Assembly: GCA_022843745.1 (NCBI GenBank)
Contig: JALHNB010000017.1
Span: 62,001-126,000 of the forward strand
From: Anaerolineae bacterium
Lineage (GTDB): Bacteria; Chloroflexota; Anaerolineae; Aggregatilineales; Phototrophicaceae
Length of the DNA: 64,000 nucleotides
Reading direction: 5' to 3'
This document shows positions 1 to 7,880 of this stretch, piece after piece (the first letter of the stretch is position 1; each line of letters begins with the position of its first letter). A model generated the notes under the pieces. The model worked only from the letters and a program-made list of their open reading frames with translations. It was not told the origin of the DNA and searched no databases. Made by a program: the position numbers and the translations under genes.

Positions 1-1
1 C

Positions 2-2062
2 GGAATCGACGGCAGCAAAATCCGCGTCGAGTGGATGCCGCACACCTATGCGCTCATCGGCGTTGTGCCAAACACCTTCCCCGCCTTTAAGCAGGTGGTT
101 GATCACATCGTCAATCTGGTACAGCCCTACATCTATAACAATCAGTTCGCGGCGCTATCTGGTGTTGATCTGGCCGATCCCGTACAACATCTTCCGGTGC
201 TTGCCCGCCAATATAACCAGTCGCAAAATGATGTTGAGTTGGTCATCGCGACGATGGAAGAATATTTCGCCGCACAGCCGCCCACGAATTTTATCGAGCG
301 CGAAGGCGATCTGAATCCGGTATTTGTCGGTTGCTACACCACGCGCATTAAGCTCAAACAGAAAAATCGCGCTCTGGAAAACGCGCTTACATCTGCCGAA
401 AAGCTGATGGCGATCAACCATGCGAACGTTGGTACACCCATCGAGAATTTAGATGACGTGTGGGAGCCGGTGCTGTTCAACCAGTTCCACGACATCATTT
501 GCGGTAGCCACCTGGACGAAATTTATGAACGTGCGCTGGATCGCTGCAAATTCGCGGCGGTCAGCGTCGAACACCCGACACAGAAGGCCATCACGACTCT
601 CACCGATCAGATCAATACGCAGGGCGAAGGCATACCGCTGGTTGTCTTCAATCTCCTGGGGCATGAACGAAAAGATGTTGCCCGCTGCACCGTCGGACTA
701 GGTGGCGAAAGCTGGGAATGGATTTCACTTTATGATGAAAACGGCAGCCAAATTCCGCTGCAATTACAGGATGTGCTTCGCCACACGGATGGCAGCATCA
801 AACGCGCTGACCTGATTTTTATCGCTCAAGTACCTGCCTTCGGCTATCGGACTTACTTTTTACGAGGCGGCGAGGATCGAAAATTTGATACAGGTTTGTG
901 GTCGGATTCAACGAGGCGCGCCGGGATTGCAGGCATCGTCACTGGAAATTTGAGTCCGAATTTAGGCCATATGGGCAATAATCTGATTGATGTCGAGATG
1001 AATAAACGCACGGGGGCAATTCATGCCATTAACCTGCGCAGTCTTGATTGGAATATCGTCGATTCGAATCATGCGAATGGTTTCGCGACGGTTTGCCGAC
1101 AGGAAGACCAGGGCGACCCCTGGGAATATTACGGCCCGCTGCGCGGCGACATCACCAGCACCGACCCGCTGATCGACCCTGTGCCGGGGCGCGGCGAAAA
1201 ACGCGCGATTTTTACCGATGAGTATGGCGGAATCGCGCACACTCATGGCGGCCCGGTCATGACCGAGATGGCTGTAAGCTCACCGTTTAATGATGGCAAA
1301 TTCAAAATTACCGCGCGGCTGTATGCTGGGCTGCGGCGCTTGGAGCTAAGAACAGAACTAGTCAACCGGCAGCAGTTCGTGCGCTATCGCAACGTTTTCC
1401 CGTTCAATCTGAAAAATCCGGGCATCACTTATGAGATTCCCTTCGGCGCGATTGACCGCCCTGAAGGCGAATATCCGGCGCAAAACTGGGTCGATGTGCA
1501 TGACGGTCAACGCGGCGTAGCACTCTTAAATCGCGGCCTGCCGGGGCATTCGCTGGTCGGCAATACACTCACCGCTTCGCTGCTCAAGTGTATTAAAGTC
1601 GTCGAGTATGGCGCTGGCGGTTATGACCCCAGATCACGCGATTCACTCGGTTTTGAGCTTGGTGTCGAACACAGCTTCGATCAGGCGATTATCCCGCACG
1701 ATGGCGATTGGAAATCCGCGCAGATTTACCACGAAGCACAGGCGTTTAATTCGCCGCTGGTCGTGCGCAAGGTGACGAATCACGCGGGTTCGCTGGCTCC
1801 AAGCAGCAGTTTCATGACGCTAGAACCCGATCACGTCCTGCTGCACGCTTTCTACTACGAGGGCGCAACACTGGTCATCCGCATCTCCGAAGCGGAAGGT
1901 CGCGCCGGGGAGGGTCAGGTCAATCTGCATTGGCCGATCAGCAGCGCCACCGAGAGCGATTTTATGGGCAATAACGCCTCTGCGATTGCGACCACCGAAC
2001 GCGGCTTCAATTTTTCGATCAAACCATTCGAGATCAAAACGTTCAGAATCGCGTTATCATAA
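2..2062 (+). CDS. Alpha-mannosidase, GH38 family (5'-truncated by window edge)
   Basis: The reading frame is open from the first bases, so the true start lies upstream. The visible ~686 residues hold the later part of a glycoside hydrolase family 38 enzyme. The family hallmark NQFHDI, followed by a G-S, lies about 160 residues in, and then comes the long beta-sandwich half typical of the family. GH38 enzymes are retaining alpha-mannosidases of about 850-1,050 residues; the domain with the nucleophile aspartate is outside the window. No secretion signal can be judged. The next gene downstream on the same strand is a D-lyxose/D-mannose isomerase, so the pair could release mannose and convert it to fructose. 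The family call is firm; linkage specificity is not readable. Confidence 0.9.
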   Translation, partial: GIDGSKIRVEWMPHTYALIGVVPNTFPAFKQVVDHIVNLVQPYIYNNQFAALSGVDLADPVQHLPVLARQYNQSQNDVELVIATMEEYFAAQPPTNFIEREGDLNPVFVGCYTTRIKLKQKNRALENALTSAEKLMAINHANVGTPIENLDDVWEPVLFNQFHDIICGSHLDEIYERALDRCKFAAVSVEHPTQKAITTLTDQINTQGEGIPLVVFNLLGHERKDVARCTVGLGGESWEWISLYDENGSQIPLQLQDVLRHTDGSIKRADLIFIAQVPAFGYRTYFLRGGEDRKFDTGLWSDSTRRAGIAGIVTGNLSPNLGHMGNNLIDVEMNKRTGAIHAINLRSLDWNIVDSNHANGFATVCRQEDQGDPWEYYGPLRGDITSTDPLIDPVPGRGEKRAIFTDEYGGIAHTHGGPVMTEMAVSSPFNDGKFKITARLYAGLRRLELRTELVNRQQFVRYRNVFPFNLKNPGITYEIPFGAIDRPEGEYPAQNWVDVHDGQRGVALLNRGLPGHSLVGNTLTASLLKCIKVVEYGAGGYDPRSRDSLGFELGVEHSFDQAIIPHDGDWKSAQIYHEAQAFNSPLVVRKVTNHAGSLAPSSSFMTLEPDHVLLHAFYYEGATLVIRISEAEGRAGEGQVNLHWPISSATESDFMGNNASAIATTERGFNFSIKPFEIKTFRIALS

Positions 2063-2104
2063 ATGCAAATGCGCGTAATGACGTTAATTGACACCTAAAC
2101 TCAT

Positions 2105-2132
2105 GTAGGGGCAGGTCTGAGACCTGCCCTAC
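2105..2132. repeat. REP-like palindrome with GTAGGGGC end
   Basis: A near-perfect inverted repeat: GGGCAGGTC and GACCTGCCC separated by TGA, extended outward by GTAG on the left and TAC on the right with one bulged base. It lies between the mannosidase stop and the isomerase start. Its outer GTAGGGGC/CCCTAC ends resemble those of a second palindrome at 2899-2927. It could be a REP-type element or an intra-operon hairpin; there is no U-tract. Confidence 0.55.
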
Positions 2133-2192
2133 GAACCCAACGCAAAAACCCATTCGCGCGAGACAAAATTTCCTTTGGAGACATAAAAAATC

Positions 2193-2885
2193 ATGAAACG
2201 CTCTGAAATTAATGCCATTATACGCGATGCCGACAATTTTTTGAAACAACAGCGATTCTACTTACCGCCCTTTTCCTACTGGACACCGGATGAATGGACG
2301 ACTAAAGGCGAGGAAGTGCGCGAGATCGTTGACCGCCGCCTCGGTTGGGATATTACCGATTTCGGACAGGGCGATTACGAAAAAATCGGACTGTTCGTGT
2401 TCACGGTGCGCAACGGCGGGCCGGAAAATCTGAAAACGGGCGCAGGCAAAACCTATTGCGAAAAGGTGCTCGTCGTGGATGTCGATCAGATCACGCCGCT
2501 GCATTTCCACTGGCTGAAAACTGAGGACATCATCAACCGGGGCGGCGGCAACCTCATCGTGCAACTGTACAACGCCTCACCCGACGAGGGTTTGTTGGAC
2601 ACTGACGTGACGGTTCGCATGGATGGTGTCGCGGTTACGGTCAAAGCAGGCGGCACTGTTACGCTAACCCCCGGCGAGAGCATCACACTGGAGCCGTACT
2701 GCTATCACAAATTCTGGGGTGCGGAAAGCCGGGTGCTGGTCGGCGAAGTCTCAAAAGTCAACGACGACAACACCGATAACCGCTTTTACGAACCAGTCGG
2801 GCGCTTCCCGGCTATCGAAGAAGATGAAGCACCGCTTCACCTGCTGGTCAACGACTACGAGCGCTACTATAACACCGCGAAATAA
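2193..2885 (+). CDS. D-lyxose ketol-isomerase (D-mannose isomerase), cupin type
   Basis: This 230-residue protein matches the D-lyxose isomerase family (single-domain cupin), which interconverts D-lyxose/D-xylulose and D-mannose/D-fructose with a divalent metal. Metal ligands are visible as H104-x-H106-x4-E111 in the first cupin motif and H172 in the second. The N-terminal segment with the SYWTPDEW sequence is also typical of the family. Full length for the family. A purine-rich GGAG lies upstream of the ATG. It follows the GH38 alpha-mannosidase on the same strand, which favours D-mannose as the physiological substrate (inference). Confidence 0.88.
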   Translation: MKRSEINAIIRDADNFLKQQRFYLPPFSYWTPDEWTTKGEEVREIVDRRLGWDITDFGQGDYEKIGLFVFTVRNGGPENLKTGAGKTYCEKVLVVDVDQITPLHFHWLKTEDIINRGGGNLIVQLYNASPDEGLLDTDVTVRMDGVAVTVKAGGTVTLTPGESITLEPYCYHKFWGAESRVLVGEVSKVNDDNTDNRFYEPVGRFPAIEEDEAPLHLLVNDYERYYNTAK

Positions 2886-2898
2886 TTCTGATGTACGT

Positions 2899-2927
2899 GT
2901 AAAGGGCGCATGGCTATGCGCCCCTAC
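2899..2927. repeat. REP-like palindrome, possible convergent terminator
   Basis: GGGCGCAT (2904-2911) pairs with ATGCGCCC (2916-2923) across a four-base loop, followed by CTAC. It sits between the convergent isomerase gene and the small minus-strand gene at 2936, so it could stop transcription from either side, although no clear U-tract follows. Its CCCCTAC end resembles that of the palindrome at 2105-2132. Confidence 0.5.
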
Positions 2928-2935
2928 GGTATCCA

Positions 2936-3361
2936 TCATTTTATTTCCCGCAGCCAGTCCATCGCGCGTTCACGATTGCTGAAAAATTCGCGCTCAAATG
3001 TCAGCTTGCCCAACGAAGCGAAAAAAATACGTGCAAAATGCGGCGCGGGCTTGCTTGAAAACAGAAACGCCAGCCGCCCATGACGATGCTTGTAGCGCGT
3101 GAACAGCTCAAGCGAAGTGTTCCGGGCATGACCATTAAAGCTCACCTGACGCGCGGAAACATCCATCAGCACGCGGAATACCTGATCTGGCGGTGTGGAT
3201 TCGATCACATGACACAGTTCCTCTGCCCAAGCATCAATCGCGATTTCAGAAGAATTGGTGAAGGTGTGGATGGCAATATCACCATCCCGTGCGGCGTAAA
3301 ACCCAGCTGGCATAACGACTCTCAGGCGATTTATATAATCATTCCGATTATAGCAAATCAC
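2936..3361 (-). CDS. Small STAS/SpoIIAA-like domain protein, hypothetical
   Basis: Up to 141 residues, soluble, with no signal peptide or membrane segment. A likely alternative start is Met17 (MPAGFYAARDGD). The alternating strand/helix pattern with a central VLMDVS strand and a final amphipathic helix (RERAMDWLREIK) resembles the SpoIIAA-like/STAS-like fold found in stand-alone proteins of environmental bacteria. No catalytic motif is visible. The call is structural and tentative. The gene is convergent with the isomerase and not obviously in an operon. Confidence 0.6.
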   Translation of the reverse strand: MICYNRNDYINRLRVVMPAGFYAARDGDIAIHTFTNSSEIAIDAWAEELCHVIESTPPDQVFRVLMDVSARQVSFNGHARNTSLELFTRYKHRHGRLAFLFSSKPAPHFARIFFASLGKLTFEREFFSNRERAMDWLREIK

Positions 3362-3401
3362 CTGAGAGCGAGTTTAGACTTTCTTCAGAGCCAGCAGGCG
3401 T

Positions 3402-3974
3402 TTATTTCTGATGTGCGCGAGTGTATGCCTGTTCCGCGTAGTTCAACAGGCGATCATCTACCTGCGAGAGATCAGAAATTTCGACCATATGGGTCAGGTT
3501 GGGCATCGCGCCGAGGCTGCGTGCCTTCTGAACATAATCATCAAACGGCGTGTCGCCCAGATCGAGGCCGACGCGAATGCTCTGTTTGGTGAGAGTGGCG
3601 CAGGAAAAACAGCGCTTCCCTTCAATCGAGACATAGGTTTTGGTGGGGATAAATTCGGCTTCGGGCAGCCGCGCCTGCATCGCGCTTTCAAGCGTCTTAT
3701 AAAGCGGTTGTAGCTGCGACTTATCCTGGAACAACCTGCCAAACAACACTTCATAGTCATACACAGGCTGACCGTCATTCAGAAACATGCCTGCCAAAAA
3801 CGTAGCCTGCATATGATTGAGTTTATGCTCATCCTTGAGCCACTTGATGATGCTGTTCGGCTTGTCCATGCCTGCCGCGCCGATAACCGTCATCCATTCT
3901 GGCACATCTTTCCCGGTTTTCTCACGAGCCGTCGCAATGAATTCCTGCTCCAAACGCTGCGAATCCTTCGCCAT
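3402..3974 (-). CDS. DUF4287/DUF5655 domain protein
   Basis: About 190 residues from an ATG preceded by a strong AAGGAG site, giving the N-terminus MAKDSQRLEQ. The N-terminal part (KTGKDVPEWMTVIGAAG, then KWLKDEHKLNHMQA) matches the DUF4287 type, which occurs alone or joined to DUF5655. The C-terminal half (IEGKRCFSCATLTKQSIRVG) matches the DUF5655 type. Both are small soluble domains without a proven function. The neighbours do not suggest a pathway. Confidence 0.75.
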   Translation of the reverse strand: MAKDSQRLEQEFIATAREKTGKDVPEWMTVIGAAGMDKPNSIIKWLKDEHKLNHMQATFLAGMFLNDGQPVYDYEVLFGRLFQDKSQLQPLYKTLESAMQARLPEAEFIPTKTYVSIEGKRCFSCATLTKQSIRVGLDLGDTPFDDYVQKARSLGAMPNLTHMVEISDLSQVDDRLLNYAEQAYTRAHQK

Positions 3975-4065
3975 TTTCGATCTCCTTAAAGAAAATTTGT
4001 TCAATAGATCAAATGTACGACTTCAAGCTAACTTTAAGTCAAGAGGTGAAATGGCAAAAGACGCG

Positions 4066-4641
4066 CTACTGCATTGTGATTCCTTTGGTTGGGTCTTCGA
4101 TATAGCGGCCTAATTGAAGCGAACGCAGAACTTCGTCCCACACAGGGCGGAATTGTTTCGCCTGGATCACCCAAAAATCGAAGGTAATCAGCACCTGGAC
4201 ATTCCAGCCACGCGCGACCATGATGCGGGTATAAGCCTCGCGCTTTTCGACGGGATCCATGAATCGATTCTCCGTCCAGATCATTTCCAGATCGGTACGC
4301 GAAGTCGGGAAAATATCACTGCGTTCCAGAATTTCGAGGCTGCTATCCTTCGTCGCCTGTGCCAGCAGAGGGACGAGTGGCAGACCCGACCAATCCACGC
4401 CGGGTGGCAGCCGCCAGAACGAAGTCGTCAGCCTTGCGTCGTCGTTGGGCGGAGCCTGGTCATTCAACTCAAACGGCTCCAGCTTCGCCACATGCCAGCT
4501 TTGCGGCACGTTAAAACTGACCACACCCCGGTCAAGCACGATGATTTTGTAGCCATCCGGTGCTTTCCAGGAATGATTATCCTTCATACGCAGGGTATAT
4601 TTTTGCAAGGGTTGAGGCGTTTTTTTGTTTTTGTTTTTCAT
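4066..4641 (-). CDS. Hypothetical protein
   Basis: 191 residues with a lysine-rich start (MKNKNKKTPQ) and a strong GAGGAGG ribosome site. No signal peptide or transmembrane segment is apparent. The middle reads like a small soluble beta-rich domain (VVSFNVPQSWHV; MARGWNVQVLITFDFW is similar in style). I do not recognise a family. It is followed downstream by the DUF4287 gene on the same strand with a gap of about 90 bases. Confidence 0.65.
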   Translation of the reverse strand: MKNKNKKTPQPLQKYTLRMKDNHSWKAPDGYKIIVLDRGVVSFNVPQSWHVAKLEPFELNDQAPPNDDARLTTSFWRLPPGVDWSGLPLVPLLAQATKDSSLEILERSDIFPTSRTDLEMIWTENRFMDPVEKREAYTRIMVARGWNVQVLITFDFWVIQAKQFRPVWDEVLRSLQLGRYIEDPTKGITMQ

Positions 4642-4691
4642 AGCAGCCTCCTCTTTCGACGGAAATTTTCTCCCATTGTAACCCGATTTTC

Positions 4692-6146
4692 CTATCCGAT
4701 GACGGCTAACTCCAGGTTGAGGAGACGCGCGAGTTTCTTAATTTTCGGCAGTTGATGACCGATCCCCAGCGCGACATGATGAGTCGGCCCCTGCTCCGCC
4801 CAGGCATTCATGAACGTCGCCGGGTCGAGCGCGAATTTCAGGCGTGAATTGGTGTTGCCGATCTGCATGGTTGAGCCGGGGATTGACTCGCCTTCCGCGA
4901 CCAACATTTTTAGATTACCTTCGGCAGTTTGCGTGATGCCCAGGATGGTGATCGGCCCTGTTTTCACTTTGAACTCGACGGAGATGCCATAGCCGCGCTT
5001 GCCGTGAAACAGACCGAGTCCGCGCAGCAGCGGTTTGCTATCGCTGATGCCGACATGCCCCGGCCCGTCATGTCCCATCAGGATAAAGTCGTCGTTGAAA
5101 TCCATTGCGTAAAATTCGGTATATGAGCCACCTGCTTTCAGGCGATCCATCATCAGCATGGCGATGCAGTTTTTCAGATCGCCCTCGCCCGCCGCAGGAA
5201 TGCCACGCGCGGTCAGCAGCGAATTGCCGACGATCATCGACGCGCCAAGTTCTTCAAAACGATTGCCGTTCCAGCCGCGATAATAATAGGTCAGGCCGTT
5301 CAGGTCGAAATCACTAACAAGGCGATCCAGCCCAACCGCGACCCGCGCCGACCAACGCAGCCCATCATCGGTAACAGGCTGCGAAATTTTGTCGCTTCCC
5401 GGCTGCGCAATCTCGAACAAACCGCGAATTTCAGCAATTTTCGCGTCGATTTCTTCCGATGTGGCGGCATCCACCCGCGCTTCAAGATCGTCCATTTCGA
5501 GGACTTCGATATGGGTACCAAGCTGCGCGTGGTGCATGGTGAAGTCGGAATACATATCCAACATGCCGGGGTAAGTGTGCCCCAGAAACCCGATGCGGCT
5601 GTAATTGAGTTCGCGCAAGACACTGGCGGCGTGAATCCATTCTTCGATCTCGCGCCACGCGCGTTCGTAATACTGATTGGCGCGACCTTCCGCCGGGACG
5701 AGCAGGCCGGAAACGACATTAAACTGGATGCGGCTGCGGGCGAAAGCATTCGAAATTTCTGGTACGCAGCAGGCACAGCAGTTTTCCAGCCATTTACCTG
5801 TGTCCGTATTGGGGTAATCGAGCGAGGCCATTGGCTGCAAATTGAGGATCAGAACAGGCGCTTTACGACGCTGCACGGCGGGCAAAACCTGCGACGAGGT
5901 GGCATATGTCCCGACATAGCAAATAATCATATCGACGTTTTCGCGGGCGAACAGATCACCTGCGGCCTGTGCAGCTGGTGGGGTATCGACCAGGCCAGCC
6001 GAGGCGACTTCTGCGCCCATCTCTCGGAGTTTCACTTCGATCTGTGCCTGATAACCTTCCAGCCGTTCTTTTAGACCTTCAAACTGAGGCCAATAAGCCG
6101 CAAGGCCGATCCCAAAAACACCAATTTTTGCTTTCGTATTTTTCAT
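4692..6146 (-). CDS. L-arabinose/L-fucose isomerase family protein
   Basis: 484 residues, the usual length for AraA-type isomerases. These Mn-dependent enzymes interconvert aldoses and ketoses. The AraA-like landmarks are present: GEGDLKN with the first metal glutamate, a second glutamate in TEFYAMDF, then the histidine-rich LMGHDGPGHVGI, and near the C-terminus GPTHHVALGIGH with the last metal histidine. Overall it is divergent from classical AraA, so the substrate is uncertain; other members act on fucose or related sugars. It is divergent from the kinase gene at 6232 and separated by a short promoter region. Confidence 0.8.
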   Translation of the reverse strand: MKNTKAKIGVFGIGLAAYWPQFEGLKERLEGYQAQIEVKLREMGAEVASAGLVDTPPAAQAAGDLFARENVDMIICYVGTYATSSQVLPAVQRRKAPVLILNLQPMASLDYPNTDTGKWLENCCACCVPEISNAFARSRIQFNVVSGLLVPAEGRANQYYERAWREIEEWIHAASVLRELNYSRIGFLGHTYPGMLDMYSDFTMHHAQLGTHIEVLEMDDLEARVDAATSEEIDAKIAEIRGLFEIAQPGSDKISQPVTDDGLRWSARVAVGLDRLVSDFDLNGLTYYYRGWNGNRFEELGASMIVGNSLLTARGIPAAGEGDLKNCIAMLMMDRLKAGGSYTEFYAMDFNDDFILMGHDGPGHVGISDSKPLLRGLGLFHGKRGYGISVEFKVKTGPITILGITQTAEGNLKMLVAEGESIPGSTMQIGNTNSRLKFALDPATFMNAWAEQGPTHHVALGIGHQLPKIKKLARLLNLELAVIG

Positions 6147-6231
6147 TAAAATCGTCCTTTGTCATCAAATAGTTATAATATTCAGCAGAGAATAATTGGA
6201 CTATTCGGGTTCGTCAACTCGCGGAGTATAA

Positions 6232-6774
6232 ATGACATTTCCAACTCCTGGCATCGTGCTCATCACCGGCATTATGGCATCCGGCAAATCGACTATCGCC
6301 CAGCGTGTCGCGGAAAAGCTGCCCAAAAGCGTACACCTGCGGGGCGACGTTTTCCGCCGCATGATCGTCAATGATCGGGCGGAAATGGAGCGCGATTTTT
6401 CAGACGCGGCGTTTGAACAGCTTCGCCTGCGCTATCGGCTGGCGGCGGCAAGTGCGGATATTTACTGTCAGGCGGGATTCACAGTGGTCTATCAGGATGT
6501 GATAATCGGCGCGGTGCTGCAAGAAGTCGTGGACATGCTCAAAAAATGGCCGTTGCATGGGGTGGTTTTATGCCCCTCGCCGGACATCGTGGCGCAGCGA
6601 GAGGCAGAGCGCGAAAAAACAGGCTACACAACCTGGACACCGCAGGAACTCGATCACGGATTGCGAAATGATACGCCGAAAATTGGCTTGTGGCTGGACA
6701 CGTCCGCGCTGTCGGTTGATGAAACCGTGGAGGCGATTTTCGCGCAAGTTGACGAGAGTCTTGTCAGAAGCTAA
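6232..6774 (+). CDS. Small AAA/P-loop kinase-like ATPase
   Basis: 180 residues of a P-loop NTPase of the chloramphenicol phosphotransferase/zeta-toxin-like kinase group. The Walker A motif GIMASGKST is near residue 13, and the HLRGDVFRRM strand matches the substrate-aspartate region of this group. A REAEREKTGY segment could form the lid. Such proteins phosphorylate small molecules; the substrate is not evident. It is divergent from the sugar isomerase and convergent with the REC-kinase gene at 6783 (gap of 8 bases). Confidence 0.75.
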   Translation: MTFPTPGIVLITGIMASGKSTIAQRVAEKLPKSVHLRGDVFRRMIVNDRAEMERDFSDAAFEQLRLRYRLAAASADIYCQAGFTVVYQDVIIGAVLQEVVDMLKKWPLHGVVLCPSPDIVAQREAEREKTGYTTWTPQELDHGLRNDTPKIGLWLDTSALSVDETVEAIFAQVDESLVRS

Positions 6775-6782
6775 ATTTTCGC

Positions 6783-7880
6783 CTACTGACTCGCGGGTAG
6801 TGTGAAATAAAACAGGCTTCCCTGCCCCGGCACACTTTCGACACCAAATTCGCCGTCGAGCTTGTCCATGATTCGCCGCACAATCGACAAACCCAGCCCA
6901 TGCCCCTGTGCGCGGACTTTATCCAGCCGCGTAAATTCGGTAAACAAACGCGCCTGGGCTTCCGCATCGAGTCCCCGGCCATTATCGCGCACTGAAAAGC
7001 GGATCATGCCACCTGGCTCCGGAACAGCATCCAGTTCCAGACGCGGCGGCTGACCGCCATATTTGAGAGCATTGCTCAGATAATTAACCCAAACTTCCTC
7101 GATCCAGGAGGCATAACCATCCGCCAGCGGCCAGACATCGGGAAGCAGCAATTCTGGCTGATATTTCTCAAACATCGGCGAGAGGCGGTCAAGTGCCTGA
7201 TTGACGACATCCGCCATATCTATTGGGCTGGTCACAACTTCTTCTTTACGGATGCTGGATAAAAGCAGGAGTTCCTGAATGATGCTGTACATTTTTTGGG
7301 CAGACTTGGCGCCAATATGGAGCATTTCCTGCATCGACTCGTCCAGAATGGTGTCATCCGTTCGCATAATTTCGAGCGAACCGACCAGCGTACCGAGTGG
7401 GTTCTTGAGGTCATGGGCGACGGTATGCGCAAAGGCCTCTAGCTCACGGTTTTGCTCGTGGAGTTGATAATTTTGCCCCTGGAGTTTGCGCCGCATTTCC
7501 TGCAAGCTGAGATGAGTCTGAACACGCGCCAAAACTTCCTCGATCTGGAAAGGCTTGGTGATGTAATCCACAGCGCCGATTGAAAAAGCCGTGACTTTAT
7601 CAAAAACCTCGCTCAAAGCGCTGATGAAAATCACCGGAATATCTTTCAACGCCGCGTCCTCCTTCAAATAGCGACAGACTTCATATCCATCCATATCCGG
7701 CATGACAATATCCAGCAGAATGAGATCGGGACATTCTTTTTGAACCGTCGCCAGCGCACGCTCTCCGTTTGGAGCTGACCGAACCCGATACCCCTGTTCA
7801 CCCAATATCTGTGCCAGCAAGCGGATATTTTCCGGCGTATCATCAACAATCACAACCGATTTTTTTAGCTCAAAGTTCAT
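6783..7880 (-). CDS. Response regulator receiver-histidine kinase (REC-HK)
   Basis: 365 residues. The N-terminal receiver domain (about 8-125) has the VDDTPEN acidic pocket and phospho-acceptor aspartate in LILLDIVMPDMDG. A short coiled coil (about 135-155) leads to a HisKA domain with the phospho-histidine in TVAHDLKNPLG. The ATPase domain shows the N-box YLSNALKYGG and the G-boxes DNGRGL and GHGLGLSIV. There is no membrane segment and no DNA-binding output. Its ATG overlaps the stop of the upstream hybrid kinase by four bases (ATGA), so the two are translationally coupled and probably form a phosphorelay. Confidence 0.92.
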   Translation of the reverse strand: MNFELKKSVVIVDDTPENIRLLAQILGEQGYRVRSAPNGERALATVQKECPDLILLDIVMPDMDGYEVCRYLKEDAALKDIPVIFISALSEVFDKVTAFSIGAVDYITKPFQIEEVLARVQTHLSLQEMRRKLQGQNYQLHEQNRELEAFAHTVAHDLKNPLGTLVGSLEIMRTDDTILDESMQEMLHIGAKSAQKMYSIIQELLLLSSIRKEEVVTSPIDMADVVNQALDRLSPMFEKYQPELLLPDVWPLADGYASWIEEVWVNYLSNALKYGGQPPRLELDAVPEPGGMIRFSVRDNGRGLDAEAQARLFTEFTRLDKVRAQGHGLGLSIVRRIMDKLDGEFGVESVPGQGSLFYFTLPASQ

